Positions 33,913 to 42,484 of a stretch of DNA of 64,000 bases are shown piece by piece. Where the stretch lies: NCBI GenBank assembly GCA_943788825.1, contig CALSRT010000003.1, positions 340,650-404,649 of the forward strand, read 5' to 3'. The translations under genes were made by a program, and so were the position numbers. Position 1 is the first letter of the stretch. Every line of letters starts with the position of its first letter. The stretch is from UBA4582 sp002389265. Its GTDB lineage: Bacteria; Pseudomonadota; Gammaproteobacteria; Pseudomonadales; Azotimanducaceae. The notes beneath the pieces were generated by a model, which did not search any database, was not told the origin of the DNA, and worked only from the letters and a program-made list of their open reading frames with translations.

Positions 33913-34906
33913 TAGCTCCTCTCAACCCCATCTGATCCAGGTTCCCAAGCAGTTTGAGTTTGATGGCCGACCCTTCCCGGCGGTCTTTGATAACCAGCAG
34001 TCACTAACGTCGCTCGCTGCTATCGCTGCCTGGCTGCAAGCCAATCAGGCATTGCTAGAGCGAGTCCTGCAGGAATCAGGCGCTGTGTTGTTTCGTGGTT
34101 TTCCAATCGACAACGCCGTGGCTTTCGACCGCTTCAGTGCCGCATTTGGTTATCCAGACTTTACCTATCAGGAGTCTCTTTCCAATGCGGTACGAGTCAA
34201 TTTGACCGACCGAGTCTTTACCGCCAATGAGGCGCCCCCTGAGGTTGAGATATTTTTACACCACGAAATGGCCCAAACGCCGGTATCGCCAGCCAAGCTG
34301 TTCTTCCATTGCCATGCGGCTGCCCAGCTGGGCGGCGCGACATCACTGTGTCGGTCTGATCAGTTATATGCGTTGATTCTCGACCAAATGCCGCAGTGGG
34401 CTCGAAAATTTGAAGAACACGGTTTGCGGTATACGACGCTGATGCCCGTGGATGATAATTTGGCCTCGGGTCAGGGACGAAGCTGGAAGAGTACCTTGAG
34501 CGTCACTGATCGAGCCGGTGCGGAAAGCCAGTTGCAGGGGCTTGGCTATAGTTGGCAATGGCAGCCAGACGACAGTCTGCAGGTGACGACACCGGTACTG
34601 CCAGCGGTGGTGGACCTCGGCGACGGTCGCAAAGCGTTTTACAATCAGTTGATTGCCGCTTATATGGGGTGGGCTGGGGTCAAGGCGAACCCTGCTGCGT
34701 CCTTGGTGCTGGGTGATGGCACGACGATCCCGATATCTGTTTTTGAAAAACTGGTTTCGATGGCCAACACCTTAACCTTTGATCTGAACTGGCAAGACGG
34801 TGACATTGCGCTCATTGATAACCGGATCACCATGCATGGTCGCCGGGCTTACAGCGGCGACCGGCGGCGTCAGGTATGGGTGGCACTGGCTGCCGCTAGC
34901 GTTTGA
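33905..34906 (+). CDS. TauD/TfdA-like Fe(II)/2-oxoglutarate dioxygenase (SyrP-like group)
   Basis: A 333-residue oxygenase. VLFRGFPI opens the core. The iron ligands are predicted in FLHHEMAQTP (an HxE variant of HxD) and in IDNRITMHGRRAY for the distal His, with Arg residues in GDRRRQVW binding 2-oxoglutarate. The HHEM form is typical of the SyrP/clavaminate-synthase-like branch. The gene starts inside the Gfo/Idh/MocA gene. With the LLM enzyme it makes a three-step oxidative cassette; the substrate is not evident. Confidence 0.88.
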   Translation: MSDSSSQPHLIQVPKQFEFDGRPFPAVFDNQQSLTSLAAIAAWLQANQALLERVLQESGAVLFRGFPIDNAVAFDRFSAAFGYPDFTYQESLSNAVRVNLTDRVFTANEAPPEVEIFLHHEMAQTPVSPAKLFFHCHAAAQLGGATSLCRSDQLYALILDQMPQWARKFEEHGLRYTTLMPVDDNLASGQGRSWKSTLSVTDRAGAESQLQGLGYSWQWQPDDSLQVTTPVLPAVVDLGDGRKAFYNQLIAAYMGWAGVKANPAASLVLGDGTTIPISVFEKLVSMANTLTFDLNWQDGDIALIDNRITMHGRRAYSGDRRRQVWVALAAASV

Positions 34907-35067
34907 TGGCTGGCCATATAGGGCGATCAGTGGAACGTAAATAAGCTGAATCCTTGGCGGGAAATAGCGTATCCTTGCGGTCTGCTATTATTCCCACCAG
35001 GCACCCGTCTCAATAGGCCCCCCTTAAGAGCAGAAAGGGCAAGCCCGCACCAGGTTGTAAAAAAGCT

Positions 35068-36078
35068 ATGCAAGTTACAAAAACACCCGCATTCGTCGCT
35101 TCGCGTGTATTCGCGCACGCGTCCTATGCAAAAGCATTTTTCCAGTTGGGCCACACCGTCGCTATCTACGGGATGACCATCGGTTTGATGTTTGCGTCAT
35201 TGTCTGTGCATTACGGAGTGACGCTGCTGCTGTCATTACTGGCAGCGGCTGCTTATCTGCGGTTGTTCATGATTGGTCATGATTGCTCCCACGGTTCCTA
35301 TCTACCTCATAAATGGCAGAATATGCTGTTGGGTAACATGATGGGCGTGCTGACCAATACGCCGTTTCAGTATTGGGCCGGTCAACATGCCATGCATCAC
35401 CGCAGCACCGGTAATCTCGACAAGCGCGGCGATGGTGATGTCATCACGCGCACCGTGGAAGAATATGTCAACGCAGGTTGGTTCAGTCGGCTCTGCTATC
35501 GGGTCTACCGCAATCCTTGGGTATTGTTTTTCTTTTCGGCGCCGTTGCATTTTGTCGTTCTGCAACGAATTCCATTGGGTGAGCAATCTAAAACTTGGGG
35601 TGGCTGGTTGAGCGTCTTGGGCACTAATCTCGGTATTCTGATTTATTACGGCAGCATGATAGCGATCTTTGGTCTGAAGCCATTTTTATTGGTCTATGTG
35701 CCTGTGGTCATGTTGTCTTCGCTGGGTGCGGTCTGGTTATTTTACGTCCAACATCAGTTTGAGGATGCCTACTGGGAACGCAATGATGTCTGGAATTATC
35801 ATGACGCGACCCTTGAGGGTAGTTCGTTTTATGACCTGCCGCGATGGTTGCACTGGGTGAGCGGTAATATTGGCTATCACCATATCCACCACCTCAATCC
35901 AAAGGTACCAAACTATCATTTGCCAACTTGCTATGATGATCAGCCGGCATTGCAGAATGCCCGGAAACTGGGAATTGTTGAAAGCTTGTCTACGGCCTGG
36001 CTGGCCCTATGGGATGAAAAGGCCGGTAAAATGGTGTCCTTTTCTAGTCTCGCTGCGCCTGAGCGCAAGACCCAGTAG
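35068..36078 (+). CDS. Membrane fatty acid desaturase
   Basis: A 336-residue di-iron membrane desaturase. The three His boxes are intact: HDCSH near residue 71, HAMHH near 108 and HHIHH near 270. Hydrophobic pairs flank them (IYGMTIGLMFASL, LLLSLLAAAAYLRLF, LIYYGSMIAIFGL, FLLVYVPVVMLSSL). The box spacing fits acyl-lipid omega-6/delta-12 type desaturases acting on membrane phospholipid acyl chains. The start has no strong Shine-Dalgarno. It stands alone between the dioxygenase cassette and a convergent metallophosphoesterase. Confidence 0.93.
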   Translation: MQVTKTPAFVASRVFAHASYAKAFFQLGHTVAIYGMTIGLMFASLSVHYGVTLLLSLLAAAAYLRLFMIGHDCSHGSYLPHKWQNMLLGNMMGVLTNTPFQYWAGQHAMHHRSTGNLDKRGDGDVITRTVEEYVNAGWFSRLCYRVYRNPWVLFFFSAPLHFVVLQRIPLGEQSKTWGGWLSVLGTNLGILIYYGSMIAIFGLKPFLLVYVPVVMLSSLGAVWLFYVQHQFEDAYWERNDVWNYHDATLEGSSFYDLPRWLHWVSGNIGYHHIHHLNPKVPNYHLPTCYDDQPALQNARKLGIVESLSTAWLALWDEKAGKMVSFSSLAAPERKTQ

Positions 36079-36105
36079 GTCAGGTCCGCAACCGGCGTCT
36101 CTGCC

Positions 36106-36846
36106 TTAGTGTAGGGTCAGCGGTTGCCAATCGCCGCTGAAAGCTTGGGTATCACGCCAGGTGACCTGCTCGGGTTCCGGCAAAATAGACATGTGTCGTG
36201 CAATTTCAATCTGTGATTTGGCTTCTGGTGATCCGAATTTGAATGAGGTGATATGCTCGGTCGCAAAGTCGATGAGCATAAAGCCAGGCCACTGCTCGCC
36301 TTTCAAAGTGCCTGCATTGATCAATGTCATAGCATCAAAATGGATCATGGTGCGGAAATGCATATGCCCATTGATCACATAACGATAACGGCCGTCCTCT
36401 ATGATGCGGTCCAGCGCAGGACTCTGGATCATGGGCATGCGTGTGGAGCCGGGCCAGATTTTCTGCAAGTCATTCTTGCCAATGCCGTGACACAACAATA
36501 ATCTGCCAGCCACCGTGTCGAGTTCAATGGCGCTGGGTAGGCTGTTGAGATAGGCCAAGCTGGCATCTTCAAGGTCGTCTTGGCCGTGAGCATCGGCAAT
36601 GTGCCGAACCTTATTGTCGAGTAACCAGCGATCATGGTTGCCCCGCACCGTGCTGACGTTATGAGCTTGTAACAGACGCAATGATGTTTCCGGACAGCCG
36701 CTGCCATCAACGACGTCGCCGGTGCAAATGATTCGGTCAACGCCGGCGGCGTGTAGATGGTCGAGGGCGAGCGCTAGGCGGGCATCTTCCGCATGCACGT
36801 CACCAATCACGCCAAGCCGAGCAATGGGTGGTGTGGTTAATGACAC
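36106..36846 (-). CDS. Calcineurin-like metallophosphoesterase
   Basis: A 247-residue phosphoesterase of the YfcE/MJ0936-like group. Metal motifs are complete: IGDVHAED (DxH), CTGDVVDGSG (GDxxD), VRGNHDRW (GNHD), LCHGIG and INGHMHFRT (GHxH). The start is taken as GTG 36846, overlapping the end of the LON-domain gene by ten bases; an in-frame TTG at 36888 is possible. The overlap implies translational coupling with the LON-domain protein. Substrate is unknown (phosphodiester or nucleotide). Confidence 0.88.
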   Translation of the reverse strand: MSLTTPPIARLGVIGDVHAEDARLALALDHLHAAGVDRIICTGDVVDGSGCPETSLRLLQAHNVSTVRGNHDRWLLDNKVRHIADAHGQDDLEDASLAYLNSLPSAIELDTVAGRLLLCHGIGKNDLQKIWPGSTRMPMIQSPALDRIIEDGRYRYVINGHMHFRTMIHFDAMTLINAGTLKGEQWPGFMLIDFATEHITSFKFGSPEAKSQIEIARHMSILPEPEQVTWRDTQAFSGDWQPLTLH

Positions 36847-37496
36847 AGATAATCCCAAATGATATTCAAGCGTTCCTGGGTGCTGCAAGCCTCAAGAATG
36901 GCCTGCATCATGTCAGGATCGAAACGCAGCGTCTCAAACAGCTGGTAGCTGAATTCGTCGGGATTCAGAGATTGCCATTCTGACCCGTTAATCAGATTTT
37001 CAAACTCGGGGTTTGCGGCGCCGATCATGACCAATAGTTTGGAATTAATCAGCAGCTGTAGATCACGATTACGTGCCTCGATAGACATCGCCTCGCTGGG
37101 GTCCGGCACATCATCATGCAGCGGCTGACTGGAGACGATACGGTAGGGGATTGACTGAATTTCTTTGACGATTCGCAAGCGCTGTTCAATGCGAATCTCG
37201 GCCATGATGCGGCCATCGGCAGTGGTCTCAATAATGTCGCAGTAGCCGGCGGAAAATACCGCTTGCGGTTGGTAAGTCGCTTGATTGGAGTTCATGGCCT
37301 CGTCTTGAGTCTGGTTTGCTTTTGCCGCGCGAATGACCTTGCGAGTATGGCAGACACCGATCATGCGCTGATCTCTGACACAGTCGTTGATCATTTGCCG
37401 ATAGCGCGGTTCAAACACGTGTAAGGGCACGATGGTGCCCGGGAATGCGACCAGGCTGGGAATCGGAAAGAGTGCGACTTCGAGGGGCTGTGACAA
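36837..37496 (-). CDS. LON N-terminal (substrate-binding) domain protein
   Basis: A 219-residue stand-alone Lon N-domain protein (PUA-like fold), lacking AAA+ and protease domains. The opening ALFPIPSLVAFPGTIVPLHV and FEPRYRQMINDCV are characteristic, followed by AGYCDIIETTADGRIMAEIR and RLRIVKEI. The start codon is TTG 37496 with GGAG seven bases upstream. Such proteins are common in gammaproteobacteria and of uncertain role, perhaps in protein quality control. It overlaps the metallophosphoesterase. Confidence 0.92.
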   Translation of the reverse strand: MSQPLEVALFPIPSLVAFPGTIVPLHVFEPRYRQMINDCVRDQRMIGVCHTRKVIRAAKANQTQDEAMNSNQATYQPQAVFSAGYCDIIETTADGRIMAEIRIEQRLRIVKEIQSIPYRIVSSQPLHDDVPDPSEAMSIEARNRDLQLLINSKLLVMIGAANPEFENLINGSEWQSLNPDEFSYQLFETLRFDPDMMQAILEACSTQERLNIIWDYLCH

Positions 37497-37619
37497 CGTT
37501 GGCTCCGGAGTGATTTTTCAATGTATACGATAACATACTGCCTCTGGATCGAAGATCATGCATCCGCACGGCCGGTCAAATTGATGCCAGGCAAGATATC
37601 GATGCCCGGTGGTAAAGCC

Positions 37620-38438
37620 TCAACTCTGTTGCATCACCAGGCCGATCTGGCGGCTCTGGGCCACGAGTTGGCCGGTACTATCCCAGAGCCTACCGCTCTC
37701 GATCATGCGGCCCTGCTGTAAATCTTCTGTGGAAAATTCTGCCTGAATCCAGCCGGGCGCCGGTCGACAGCGCACGTGCACAGTGAGTTCGATGGTGGGC
37801 ACCCAGCCGACAACCCCTAGCAGGCTGAAGGTCGAGGGTGGAAAGGTATCTGTGAACAGTGGTAAGGATCCCGTGTCAGGTTCGCGGCCATCCAGAAATC
37901 GTATCCAACCCGCCACTTTTGCGACGTTCGTGCTGCCTGCCACGGCAAAATCAGGGTGTAATCTGACATCGAGCCGGTTGGCAATGGGCAGCTCAACACC
38001 CTGAGTTTCGCCGTGGCGCTGGATGCAGACTTCAGGTGGCGGGATAGCGGGCGCAGGGATTGTCAGAACAGTGTCGATGCCGGCAGAGATCTGCAGGTCG
38101 GCAAACCCTGCCAGCACCTCGAGCCTGGCTTTGCCACCTTGGATCAGGCTAGCACGAGCCGTGCTAAGTGTGCGGCCAGTGCGCAGCACCTCGACATGGA
38201 CCTCAAAAGGCTCGTCAGCAGTGCCGGGGCGCAGATAATGTGTGGTTAGTGTCATAGGATCCGGGTGGGGCAGAGACCGCTTGAGTGCGCTCAGAACGCA
38301 AGACAGCAGATAGCCACCATTGGGATTGTTACCGATATTCCACTCCCTGCTCAAGGTGCCGCGCCAGATATTGTCAGCGGTCTGGGTAACTTGAGTGTCG
38401 GTATCGAATTGACTCACGCCTGGATCCTTATAATTCAT
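37620..38438 (-). CDS. Acyl-CoA thioesterase-like protein (TesB/4HBT_3 hotdog fold)
   Basis: About 272 residues with a double-hotdog layout. The first half holds WNIGNNPNGGYLLSCVLSAL, TLTTHYLRP and VLRTGRTLSTARASL, the usual pattern of PF13622 acyl-CoA thioesterases. The second half has STFSLLGVVGWVPTIELTVHV and RMIESGRLWDSTGQLVAQSR, including the Q/SRQ end seen in TesB-like enzymes. Start options are ATG 38438 or GTG 38417 (AAGGA upstream). It would hydrolyse acyl-CoA, consistent with the CoA catabolic genes nearby. Confidence 0.87.
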   Translation of the reverse strand: MNYKDPGVSQFDTDTQVTQTADNIWRGTLSREWNIGNNPNGGYLLSCVLSALKRSLPHPDPMTLTTHYLRPGTADEPFEVHVEVLRTGRTLSTARASLIQGGKARLEVLAGFADLQISAGIDTVLTIPAPAIPPPEVCIQRHGETQGVELPIANRLDVRLHPDFAVAGSTNVAKVAGWIRFLDGREPDTGSLPLFTDTFPPSTFSLLGVVGWVPTIELTVHVRCRPAPGWIQAEFSTEDLQQGRMIESGRLWDSTGQLVAQSRQIGLVMQQS

Positions 38439-38793
38439 GTTTGTCGCGGGTAACAACCGCGCAGCAAAAAAGTGCTCGCTGAATAAACCATGTTTCAGTG
38501 ACGGCTGCAATATTGTATCTGGCTAGCGTCCGTACCCAGCGGCTATGGCATCTACGACGGTTGCTGCACAAACAAGTCTGCTGCTCGTCACTGATCCTGC
38601 GCTGCTGTTGGACTATTGGCGGGTCACTGATGATGCAGTTGGCTATCATGGGCTGTGGAGTCGTCGCCACAGGGCGCATCCAGCGCAATCCTGCCGCCCT
38701 GTGTAAGGGGCAGAATAAATCAGTGATAATAACCGTCAGCCTTGGTGCATCGTGCTTGGCCTAAAATGCCGGCCAGGCACGATAGCCTAATGG
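38439..38793. other. Intergenic region without supported gene
   Basis: A 355-bp gap on the 5' side of the thioesterase and 3' side of the SCCPDH-like gene. Two frames of 86-88 codons on opposite strands cross it, but neither has family-like composition or a ribosome-binding site. I see no repeat or clear terminator. Confidence 0.6.
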
Positions 38794-39963
38794 TTACTCC
38801 AGACTAAAGGTCATACCCGCATGAGCAACCAAGCGTGTAATCAACTTCTCGCCCATAGCCGGTGCGGGGGTATAAATACCACCCTTAAGTTCAGGGCAGT
38901 CATGTATCAGGCACAAGGCACTTTCGGCGATCATCTTGGAAGTGGAGCCATAGCCTGGATCCAAATCGCCGGTGACGCTGGCGCGCAGCTCATCACCGTT
39001 ATTGTTAGTGCCAACAAACAAGACATCATAGTTGCCTGCCTCGCGGCTAGCTTTGCTGGGTCCCTCACCGGGCTTTGGCACATCGTCGCCCACCAGAGGA
39101 TTGCTGGACGCGACAATATCGGCGATGGCCTTGCCTTGTTCACCGCTGCCGGTGAGCATCATTTCATCGTATTGAAAGTCCGCACCATAACGTTGACCCA
39201 GCAGAGCATTGGAGCGATGCACGTTTTTCGTATTGATGGCCGCCATGATAAATGGCGCGACCCACTGGCCTAATAGCTCATCCTCGTAAACCTTGTTGTC
39301 AGCGGGTTGCTGCGGACCTGTAAAGCCGTTGGCCAATGCAAAAGGGTTGGTCAATATCGCCAGCAGAGCGGGGTTTTCACCCAGTGCCGTCATTGTTGCC
39401 GTCAGCGAGGCTGCGGTGCCGCCAGAAAACTCACCGTTCATTGATCTAACCCGGCCACGAACTCGCGGTAATGGTTTGCCAAATTTTTCTAGCGCCGCCT
39501 GTTCCAGGAAGTAGACGCCAAGGTCAAAAGGTATCGAATCAAAGCCACAGCTATGGACGATGCGAGCGCCAGATTTCACCGCCGCGTCGTGATACTTGGT
39601 GATCATTTCATGCATCCAGGCGGGTTCACCTGACAGGTCGACATAGTCTGTCCCCAATTCGGCGCATGCGGCGACAAGGTCTGAGCCGTAGAGTTGATAG
39701 GGCCCCACGGTGGTGATGACACACCGGGCATTGGCGACCATGGCGCGCAAAGACGCAGGATCGCTGGCATCAGCCACCACCAGTGGCGTGTCTTTTGCGG
39801 CTCCAATTTCATCGCGCACAGCCGCGAGTTTAGTGGCGCTGCGGCCGGCCATCGCCCAGTTCACGGAGCGGTCATACTGTTGGGACATGTATTCAGCGAC
39901 CAGGCGTCCGGTAAAACCGGAGGCACCGTAAATCACGACGTCAAAAGGGACTTGGGTTGGCAT
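38794..39963 (-). CDS. Saccharopine dehydrogenase-like (SCCPDH/trans-acting enoyl reductase family) protein
   Basis: A 389-residue NAD(P)-binding protein starting at ATG 39963 after AGGAAA. The Rossmann motif is VVIYGASGFTGRLVAEYM, followed by AMAGRSATKLAAVRDEI. VITTVGPYQLYGSDLV, TDYVDLSGEPAWM and HSCGFDSIPFDLGVY are signatures of SCCPDH-like reductases, including the mycobacterial trans-acting enoyl reductase involved in lipid glycan synthesis. The substrate here may be a polyketide, lipid or isoprenoid. An SDR gene lies upstream on the same strand with a gap of about 93 bp. Confidence 0.87.
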   Translation of the reverse strand: MPTQVPFDVVIYGASGFTGRLVAEYMSQQYDRSVNWAMAGRSATKLAAVRDEIGAAKDTPLVVADASDPASLRAMVANARCVITTVGPYQLYGSDLVAACAELGTDYVDLSGEPAWMHEMITKYHDAAVKSGARIVHSCGFDSIPFDLGVYFLEQAALEKFGKPLPRVRGRVRSMNGEFSGGTAASLTATMTALGENPALLAILTNPFALANGFTGPQQPADNKVYEDELLGQWVAPFIMAAINTKNVHRSNALLGQRYGADFQYDEMMLTGSGEQGKAIADIVASSNPLVGDDVPKPGEGPSKASREAGNYDVLFVGTNNNGDELRASVTGDLDPGYGSTSKMIAESALCLIHDCPELKGGIYTPAPAMGEKLITRLVAHAGMTFSLE

Positions 39964-40056
39964 AGAATTTCCTGTTAAGTGCTGGATTAATAAATTAATC
40001 AAGGATAGGTGAGCTAGGCGGCACGCCTATTCTTGTCATGCAATCAGCTGCTGTCG

Positions 40057-40923
40057 CTAAAGTTGGATATTGAAATACTGCTTGAAGCGGTCGTTGTACT
40101 CGGTGTCGCTCAGGTCGTCACCCATCTTGATCCAGTCCTCGGCGGTAATTTTTGCTCGACCAGCACAAATACCATCGGCATCGACGCCGACCGGCCAGCG
40201 AAATTGATAGGTAGGCTGAGTGACGGCAGTCAGAATGGCGTCGGCGACCTGGTGCGGCGATGCTGGTGCCTTGAAACCGGTGGCGTACATCTTACCGTTG
40301 CGCCGCATAATGGGTTGATAGGGCGATGTTTTGTCATAACGGGTTGCGCTGGCGGAATTGTCAAAAATGCTGGTAGCGACCACGCCGGGTTCGACGCAGT
40401 AAACCCGTACGCCAAACCGGTAGACTTCATGGGCGAGCGCCTCAGAAGCACCTTCCACCGCATACTTAGAGGCCGAGTAAGCAATCTGGTTCGGTGTGGC
40501 AAGAATGCCCACGATTGAGGAAATATTGACGATGTCGCCAGTGCCATTCTTGCGCATGGAGGGCAGAACCGCCTGAATACAGTTGATGGTGCCAAAATAG
40601 TTAGTTTCAAAGATTTGGCGATGTTCTACTTCCGGTGTCAATTCCAGCGGGGTCGCGCCACCGATACCGGCATTATTCACCAATAAAGAGACATCGCCTT
40701 GGGCATGAATAGTGGCGAAAGCGGTCTGCAGAGAGTCCGCGTCGGTCACGTCCATCTGCAGCACTTGCACGGGCAAGGACTCGGCCTTGGCGGCATCAAT
40801 CAGTGGTTGTGCCTTGGCTGTGTTGCGCATGCCGGCGAATACAGAATAGCCATTGCGGGCCAGATGCAGGCTGGTTTCAAAGCCAATACCTGTGCTGGTG
40901 CCAGTGACGACTGCGATTTTCAT
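40057..40923 (-). CDS. Short-chain dehydrogenase/reductase (SDR)
   Basis: A 288-residue classical SDR. The cofactor motif is VVTGTSTGIGFETS (TGxxxGxG), followed by DVTDADS, LVNNAGIGG (NNAG) and the catalytic Ser in NISSIVG with YSASK (YxxxK). VEPGVVATSIF is the PG motif. The start is ATG 40923 with AAGGAT upstream; a longer in-frame extension lacks support. It would act on an alcohol or ketone, plausibly a steroid- or lipid-like substrate given the neighbours. It is divergent from the acyl-CoA dehydrogenase gene at 41195. Confidence 0.93.
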   Translation of the reverse strand: MKIAVVTGTSTGIGFETSLHLARNGYSVFAGMRNTAKAQPLIDAAKAESLPVQVLQMDVTDADSLQTAFATIHAQGDVSLLVNNAGIGGATPLELTPEVEHRQIFETNYFGTINCIQAVLPSMRKNGTGDIVNISSIVGILATPNQIAYSASKYAVEGASEALAHEVYRFGVRVYCVEPGVVATSIFDNSASATRYDKTSPYQPIMRRNGKMYATGFKAPASPHQVADAILTAVTQPTYQFRWPVGVDADGICAGRAKITAEDWIKMGDDLSDTEYNDRFKQYFNIQL

Positions 40924-41194
40924 ATCCGTATCCTTATCAGTAATGGGGCATTCCGGGCACCACCAGTGAGTGGTTTGAGGGTGCTGGGCCGAAGTCTGGT
41001 TAAAGTGCCAGACTGGGTCGCTGGTGTAAAGCCTCAAACCTTCAGTGGGACGCTTAGCGAATCAAAAGCCCTGGGTTGGGTTGAACTCAGGGGTCCGCAA
41101 AAAAACTTCGCCATCGGGCTTTATCTGCGGGGTACCTGTCGTGCTACTCTATTGGCAGCAGATTGTATTTCAGTCATTTAAGGGAGATCACACC

Positions 41195-42367
41195 ATGAGC
41201 CTCGATACCTTTCGCGAAGATGTTCGCAATTATATTGCCGAGCACTGCCCGGCGAGCATGAAAAATCGAACCTTTCACTTCGAGGACGCCCACGAAGTGT
41301 ATGACACAGCGGATGCTAAGCAATGGTTGCAGGCCATGGCGGCCCGTGGTTTGACGACCCCCACCTGGCCTGCGGAATATGGCGCGGCGGGTCTGAGTTA
41401 CGAGGAAAACCGAGTCCTGCAGGAAGAGATGGCCGCCGCGCGGGCGTTACCACCCTTGACGGGGATGGGCGTGTCCATGATTGGCCCGACGCTGCTGGAG
41501 TTTGGTACCGAAGCGCAGAAGGCTCGCCATCTACCTAAAATTATTTCTGGTGAGATCAGATGGTGTCAGGGCTACAGTGAACCCGGTTCAGGTTCTGACC
41601 TGGCGAGTCTGCAGACGAAAGCCGTCGCTGACGGTGATCATTTTGTGCTCAATGGTCAGAAAATTTGGACCTCCGGTGCTCAACACGCCGACTGGATGTT
41701 CGCCTTGGTGCGTACTGACCCCACCGCGCCGAAGCACGACGGCATCAGTTTTGTGCTGCTGGATATGCACCAGCCGGGGGTCACCATCAAGCCCATCGCG
41801 CTGATCAGTGGTTCTTCACCGTTCTGTGAGACATTTTTTGATGATGCAGTGGCCCGCAGAGATGACCTGGTGGGAGAACTGAACAAGGGTTGGACGGTAG
41901 GTAAGCGCTTGCTTCAATATGAGCGCTCTGCCGCACCAGCGCCCCGTTCTAAGAAACCCAAGCCGGCCAATGCGTTTGCGACCATTGCCAAGCAATATCA
42001 CGGTGAGCTAGACGGTAAGATCGCGGAACCACTGGCTCGAGACAAGGTCTTGCGTCAGACCATGAAGGAAAAAGCGCTGCAACTAACGGTTCAGCGTGTG
42101 AATGACGAGTCGAGATCAGGCAAGGCACCGGGTGCCACCACGTCTATCTTCAAATTTGTCGGTTCCAGCCTCTCGAAAGAGGCTTCTTCTTTGAAGGCAT
42201 TCTTGCGAGGTTCAGCGGGCATTGGTTGGGAAGGCGAAGGCTTTGGTGCTGATGAAGTTGAAGCAACCCGAAGCTGGCTGCGAGACCGCGCCGTGACGAT
42301 TTATGGCGGGACGAATGAAGTGCAGTTGAATATTATCAGCAAGCGTGTGCTGGGATTACCTGATTAG
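41195..42367 (+). CDS. Acyl-CoA dehydrogenase family protein
   Basis: A 390-residue FAD enzyme introducing a 2,3-double bond into an acyl-CoA. It starts at ATG 41195 after AGGGAGA. Conserved blocks are GYSEPGSGSDLASLQTKA (FAD/substrate loop near residue 129), KIWTSGAQHADWMF, and the C-terminal VTIYGGTNEVQLNIISKRVLG. WPAEYGAAGLSYEEN is the usual N-terminal domain pattern. A Lys/Pro/Ala-rich insert (APAPRSKKPKPANAFATI, near residue 248) is a little unusual. It is followed after 117 bp by an acyl-CoA ligase, so the two may activate and oxidise one substrate. Confidence 0.92.
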   Translation: MSLDTFREDVRNYIAEHCPASMKNRTFHFEDAHEVYDTADAKQWLQAMAARGLTTPTWPAEYGAAGLSYEENRVLQEEMAAARALPPLTGMGVSMIGPTLLEFGTEAQKARHLPKIISGEIRWCQGYSEPGSGSDLASLQTKAVADGDHFVLNGQKIWTSGAQHADWMFALVRTDPTAPKHDGISFVLLDMHQPGVTIKPIALISGSSPFCETFFDDAVARRDDLVGELNKGWTVGKRLLQYERSAAPAPRSKKPKPANAFATIAKQYHGELDGKIAEPLARDKVLRQTMKEKALQLTVQRVNDESRSGKAPGATTSIFKFVGSSLSKEASSLKAFLRGSAGIGWEGEGFGADEVEATRSWLRDRAVTIYGGTNEVQLNIISKRVLGLPD

Positions 42368-42484
42368 GGTGAGTTATTGACAACATTGTCGGCGCAGATG
42401 ATGCAAGGTCGCAGACCGCCTGTGTCATTTGCCCGCGTCACACCTTGGTGCGTATTGTAAACAACCTGGCGTTAAAGGAATCAG

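Noticed and set aside
38498..38764. Plus-strand 88-codon ORF between the thioesterase and SCCPDH-like genes
   Set aside because: Rich in Cys/Arg/Leu without domain pattern, no Shine-Dalgarno, and a comparable frame exists on the other strand.
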